From: Gammaproteobacteria bacterium RIFCSPHIGHO2_12_FULL_45_12
Lineage (GTDB): Bacteria; Pseudomonadota; Gammaproteobacteria; DSM-16500
Direction: 5' to 3'
Assembly: GCA_001801665.1 (NCBI GenBank)
Contig: MGYH01000007.1
Coordinates: 1-17,251, forward strand
Length of the DNA stretch: 17,251 bases
Shown here: one piece after another, positions 14,517 through 17,251 of the stretch
How positions within the stretch are numbered: the stretch's first letter is position 1
Layout of the letters: each line of letters opens with the position of its first letter
The notes under the pieces: generated by a model
Told to the model about the DNA's origin: nothing
Databases searched by the model: none
The model's input: the letters and a program-made list of their open reading frames with translations, nothing else
Translations under genes and position numbers: made by a program

Positions 14517-14979
14517 TTATAGAGTTGGTGTAATTTTTATCATAGATGAACTCATATATCTCTTTCTTCTTATCAGATGTAAGCTCCCCGACAAATACCC
14601 TTCGTTTTTTTGTCTCCTTTAGCATGTTGCCGCTTTCCAAGTAAAAATCGGCTAGTGTTATACCTAATGTTTTGCCAATTTGATTGCACAGATATTCTAC
14701 TTCTGGTAATTCAGGGGCTTCACTTTGTCTCATCATTAATATATAAGATTCCCCACCTAATTCTGCGGAATATTTTTTAAATTTCCCGTGGAAGAATCTA
14801 TTATTGTGTGGCGCGGTGCTGGCATGGCTGTTGCCAGAAGAGGCGCTGGATCTTCTTTGTAAGCTGGTGAACTCTGCTTGGGTGGGGGTGCCAAAGGACT
14901 GAGTAAAACATTCAGTATGTAGGCCATACTGGGCGCTGCCGGTGTTTTCTATTGGTTGTCTACACTTTAAGCAATTCAT
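14464..14979 (-). pseudogene. HipT kinase N-terminal fragment fused to HipS-like piece
   Basis: The 171-aa product from the ATG at 14979 starts with a CxxC...HxxC segment (C3, C6, H21, C24) seen in HipA-like proteins. It continues with the N-lobe of a HipT-type kinase (FFHGKFKKYSAELGGESYI.. PELPEVEYLCNQIGKTLGI, 62-114). The N-lobe Lys usual after YI(L/F) is Met (YILMM), and the whole catalytic C-lobe is missing. Residues 121-160 (RRVFVGELTSDKKKEIYEF then IYDKNYTNSINAIPIS) resemble the HipS/HipA N-subdomain-1 fold. The reading is an in-frame internal deletion joining hipT to hipS, followed by truncation into hipB. It cannot be an active kinase. A TTG at 15027 extends the frame but falls on the operator. 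Confidence 0.55.
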
Positions 14980-15026
14980 AGTTGCGCTACCATTAAATTG
15001 ATACCGTATATCATCAGTATACCTCA

Positions 15027-15040
15027 ACGACTATAGTCGT
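15027..15040. promoter_or_regulatory. Palindromic operator 1 of the hip-like locus
   Basis: ACGACTATAGTCGT is a perfect 14-bp palindrome. It lies 48 bp upstream of the start codon of the hip-like fragment, beside a TATACT -10-like box on the minus strand. Confidence 0.6.
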
Positions 15041-15051
15041 CATGATGCACT

Positions 15052-15069
15052 TAACGACTTTAGTCGTTA
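15052..15069. promoter_or_regulatory. Palindromic operator 2 of the hip-like locus
   Basis: TAACGACTTTAGTCGTTA has perfect 8-bp arms around TT and shares the ACGACT/AGTCGT half-sites with operator 1. The centres are 27 bp apart. Paired sites of this kind are typical of HipB-type autorepressors. Confidence 0.6.
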
Positions 15070-15310
15070 ATCTCGTGGTTTGAACGCGCAATTAATTCCT
15101 TGGGGGCCTCGATTTTAACTTCCTACTTTTAGCCCCGATATCGGCCCCACCCGGGAGTTAAATATTAGGGGCTTCTAGTGGATTTCGTTGGACAGAGATT
15201 AAATAAAAAACTCATCAGATACAAGGGGTTATGTATGTAGGCCCCCAAATCGGTCCCCAAAAATTCCGTACTGACGGGGGAATTGAAGCGGGGTCCTTCT
15301 TTTTTTTCCA
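15070..15310. other. Non-coding G/C-tract region between two modules
   Basis: No gene is supported here. The stretch has repeated runs of G or C in an AT-rich setting (GGGGGCC, AGCCCC, GGCCCC, GGGGCT, GGCCCCC, GGTCCCC, GACGGGGG), a CCGATATCGG palindrome, and a GTGGATTTCGTTGGACAG segment near 15178. On the minus strand TTTTTGGGG and GATTTGGGGG recur in tandem. Such G-tract repeats often lie between an integrase gene and its attachment site, but no integrase is present. Confidence 0.3.
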
Positions 15311-15316
15311 TTCGCT

Positions 15317-15333
15317 GTTCGCGAATCGCGAAC
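15317..15333. promoter_or_regulatory. Distal operator of the wHTH-NTase-phosphoesterase operon
   Basis: GTTCGCGAATCGCGAAC is an inverted repeat with 7-bp arms around AAT. It matches the proximal copy at 15 of 17 positions (GTTCGCGAA, two variable bases, GCGAAC). Extra TTCGC and GCGAACG half-sites flank it. Confidence 0.65.
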
Positions 15334-15371
15334 GCTATTTTAATTGCCCTAGGCTTATTTGCATGTTCCCT

Positions 15372-15388
15372 GTTCGCGAACAGCGAAC
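15372..15388. promoter_or_regulatory. Proximal operator of the wHTH-NTase-phosphoesterase operon
   Basis: GTTCGCGAACAGCGAAC is the second copy, 55 bp from the first. It contains the perfect palindrome TGTTCGCGAACA (15371-15382). It covers the -35 region of the promoter just downstream, where a bound regulator would block RNA polymerase. Confidence 0.7.
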
Positions 15389-15393
15389 ACATG

Positions 15394-15402
15394 TGCTATA
15401 CT
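15394..15402 (+). promoter_or_regulatory. Extended -10 promoter of the accessory operon
   Basis: TGC-TATACT forms an extended -10 element. Transcription would start near 15409, giving a leader of about 20 nt that contains the AGGG ribosome-binding site. The -35 position overlaps the proximal operator and matches consensus poorly. Confidence 0.5.
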
Positions 15403-15429
15403 CAGTCTATACAATACAGGGATACTGAG

Positions 15430-15957
15430 ATGTTAAAGCCACAAGATTGTATCATTTTAATAAAGCTATTAGCTAATCCTGGAATGGATTGGTCACAGCG
15501 CCAATTATCTAAAGCATTATGCATTAGCCTAGCTGAAACTAACGCTGGCATAAAGCGTTTAGGTGATGGTGGATTATTAAGAAAAGATAAAGATGATAAG
15601 CTTTTCCCAAATATTAATGCAGCAGAAGAATTTCTAGTAAGCGGGATTAAGTTTTTCTTTCCAGCGAAACTAGGGGAATATACTCGTGGTATGCCAACTT
15701 CAGTTGCAGCACCTATATTTCACGATAAGATTGCGCTGGGTAATGATCCAATACCTGTCTGGCCTGATGCTGTAGGAGAAAAAAGAGGGGTTGCTCTAGC
15801 ACCTCTTCATCCATCTATACCTAAAGCATTGCGTGAAAATCCAGATCAACCTTTTTATGAATTATTAGTATTAATTGATGCGATAAGATCGGGACGTCCA
15901 CGCGAACGTAATTTAGCTGCAGCTCTTCTAAAGGGAAAATTAAAGTATGCAAAGTAA
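15430..15957 (+). CDS. Winged-helix-like regulator/antitoxin of an NTase module
   Basis: This 175-aa protein has an N-terminal helix-turn-helix/winged-helix region (LLANPGMDWSQRQLSKALC, then AETNAGIKRLGDGGLL; 13-50). A conserved middle part follows (EEFLVSGIKFFFPAKLGEYT, then RGMPTSVAAPIF; 66-97), then VWPDAVGEKRG (110-120) and a C-terminal FYELLVLIDAIRSGRPRERNLA helix (142-163). I recognise this layout from widespread uncharacterised MarR-like proteins encoded beside AbiEii-type nucleotidyltransferases. The likely role is autoregulator and perhaps antitoxin. I chose the ATG at 15430, with AGGG 8 nt upstream; a longer frame from 15283 would run through both operators and the promoter. It overlaps the next gene by 11 bp. 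Confidence 0.75.
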   Translation: MLKPQDCIILIKLLANPGMDWSQRQLSKALCISLAETNAGIKRLGDGGLLRKDKDDKLFPNINAAEEFLVSGIKFFFPAKLGEYTRGMPTSVAAPIFHDKIALGNDPIPVWPDAVGEKRGVALAPLHPSIPKALRENPDQPFYELLVLIDAIRSGRPRERNLAAALLKGKLKYAK

Positions 15958-16657
15958 TAAGTCAGTAATGTTAGCAAATCTAGGAATGCTGGAGTTCGTA
16001 GCAACAAAGCTGGGTGAAATTCGAGATGATGTTGTATTTTTGGGCGGGTGTACTACGGGTCTATTTATTACTGATCCAGAATTTCCAGATGTTCGATACA
16101 CATTAGATGTTGATTGCATAGTTGATGTTATTTCATTAAATCAATATCACCAGCTAGAAAAAAAATTAACTAAACGGGGATTTAAGAAATCGTTGACTGA
16201 GGATGTAATTTGTCGTTGGTTTTACGACGATGTGATCTTAGATGTCATGCCTACAGATGAGAGTATTTTAGGATTTGGGAATCGTTGGTATAAAAAGGCT
16301 ATTGCATCATCAATAAATCATCAATTAACAGACAAAATAGATGTCAAAATAGTCACTGCTCCTTATTTTCTTGCAACCAAATTGGAAGCATTTAAAACGC
16401 GCGGAAAATCGGATTATTATGCAAGCCATGATTTTGAGGACATCATGTCAATTTTAGATGGTCGATTAGAAATAGTTGAAGAAATTGCCAAAGCGGATAA
16501 TGAGTTGCGAAATCATTTAATTAATTCATTTGTAGAAATTGATAATAGCCCAGCTTTTAAGGGTGCTATTCAAGGACACTTTGTGCAGTATGGTAGTTTT
16601 GCCGATGATCGAATTGTAATGGTAGAACAAAAAATTAAAAAAATAATACGTAAGTAA
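15947..16657 (+). CDS. AbiEii/AbiGii-like nucleotidyltransferase
   Basis: This 236-aa protein has the nucleotidyltransferase core of the AbiEii/AbiGii (MenT-like) group. The nucleotide-binding GG is followed by CTTGL (33-39), the metal-binding pair is D54 and D56 in YTLDVDCI, and a third acidic residue is D99 (VILDVMPTD). Further on are ATKLEAFKTRGKSDYYASHD (143-162) and FEDI. All key residues are intact. Related toxins add nucleotides to tRNA 3' ends or other targets and block translation; the target here is unknown. The start overlaps the regulator gene by 11 bp and the phosphoesterase begins 3 bp after the stop, so all three are probably on one message. Confidence 0.82.
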   Translation: MQSNKSVMLANLGMLEFVATKLGEIRDDVVFLGGCTTGLFITDPEFPDVRYTLDVDCIVDVISLNQYHQLEKKLTKRGFKKSLTEDVICRWFYDDVILDVMPTDESILGFGNRWYKKAIASSINHQLTDKIDVKIVTAPYFLATKLEAFKTRGKSDYYASHDFEDIMSILDGRLEIVEEIAKADNELRNHLINSFVEIDNSPAFKGAIQGHFVQYGSFADDRIVMVEQKIKKIIRK

Positions 16658-16660
16658 ATT

Positions 16661-17251
16661 ATGCAATATGCTTGGTTAACAGATATTCATTTAAATTTTA
16701 TTGATGAGTATGCGCGTCAAAAATTTTATCATGAAATTGTTAATACTCAATGTGATGGTGTGTTAATAAGCGGCGATATTGCAGAAGCGCCATACTTGGT
16801 TTCTATTTTAAATGAGATGGCAGAACACATCAAAAAGCCTATTTATTTCATATTGGGTAACCACGATTATTATCGAGGTCAAATTAACGAAGTGCGTGAT
16901 GCAATGACGGGGTTGACCAAAGCTAACGGTAAACTATTTTGGTTGCCAGCATCAGGTGTGCAACAGATGGGTAATGATATTTTCTTGGTAGGTCAAGATG
17001 GATGGGCCGACGGTAGGTTAGGTGATTATCAAAATAGTAAAGTTGTGCTGAATCATAGCCGCATGATTGCAGATTTATTTCAGGGAAAAATCCTTGGTAA
17101 ATTTCAATTGCTCGAAAAAATGCAGCAGCTAGCTGATGCAGATGCAATGCGACTGCAAGAGGATTTGGTTCGAGTGGTTAACCAACATCCTAAAAAGGTT
17201 GTTATATTGACGCATGTGCCGCCATTTCGAGAGGCTTGCATGCATATGGGA
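16661..17251 (+). CDS. Calcineurin-like metallophosphoesterase (3' end outside window)
   Basis: This frame is open to the window end (197 codons seen). It has the metallophosphoesterase signature: D8-x-H10 (LTDIH), GD at 38-39 (LISGDI), GNHD at 66-69, and THVPP with H185. A final GxH motif should lie beyond the window. Enzymes of this fold hydrolyse phosphodiesters or phosphomonoesters, including nucleic acids and nucleotides, using two metal ions. It starts 3 bp after the nucleotidyltransferase stop, in the same frame, with only a weak ribosome-binding site (GTAAG). Such tight packing argues for a shared function, for example reversing or completing the transferase reaction; that is inference. 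Confidence 0.85.
   Translation, partial: MQYAWLTDIHLNFIDEYARQKFYHEIVNTQCDGVLISGDIAEAPYLVSILNEMAEHIKKPIYFILGNHDYYRGQINEVRDAMTGLTKANGKLFWLPASGVQQMGNDIFLVGQDGWADGRLGDYQNSKVVLNHSRMIADLFQGKILGKFQLLEKMQQLADADAMRLQEDLVRVVNQHPKKVVILTHVPPFREACMHMG

Noticed and set aside
15283..15429. N-terminal extension of the wHTH-like protein
   Set aside because: It translates the operators and promoter (repeated IANAI/FANSE-like text comes from the GCGAAC repeats). The ATG at 15430 has a good ribosome-binding site.
1..17251. CRISPR arrays, tRNA and rRNA genes
   Set aside because: No regularly spaced direct repeats and no cloverleaf or rRNA-like sequence were seen on either strand.

Overview
This window looks like chromosomal DNA from an AT-rich gammaproteobacterium. 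The mix of a YbdG-type channel, a Sec-exported choloylglycine hydrolase-family enzyme, two 12-TM MFS carriers and a HipT-type kinase fragment is reminiscent of Legionellales. That placement is inference from family recognition, not a database match.

Left edge (1-1845): accessory genes, all on the minus strand. There is an unrecognised 69-aa protein with its own extended -10 promoter, an MbcA/ParS/Xre-type antitoxin-like protein with no recognisable RES toxin beside it, and a complete BrnT/BrnA-type toxin-antitoxin pair overlapping by 20 bp.

Core block (1846-13963): household and transport genes. A three-gene minus-strand operon encodes a divergent AstE/aspartoacylase-like hydrolase and two MFS carriers and ends in a rho-independent terminator. 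A YbdG/MscM-type mechanosensitive channel diverges from it. Then come an unusual receiver protein (minus), a SulP transporter (plus) and a periplasmic Ntn hydrolase (minus); the last two share a bidirectional terminator. A repeat-rich 0.9-kb gap holds a nested inverted repeat, a possible 24-aa membrane peptide and a broken SnoaL-like reading frame. It is followed by an alpha/beta hydrolase converging on queF (preQ0 reductase, queuosine pathway).

Right edge (14219-17251): accessory again. A decayed hipT/hipS/hipB-type locus keeps two palindromic operators, although the kinase catalytic part is gone. After a G-tract-rich non-coding stretch comes the most interesting unit: a winged-helix-like regulator, an AbiEii-like nucleotidyltransferase and a calcineurin-like phosphoesterase (cut by the window end). 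The three are tightly packed behind an extended -10 promoter bracketed by two near-identical 17-bp inverted repeats. This looks like a self-regulated toxin-antitoxin or phage-defence module with a third enzymatic component.
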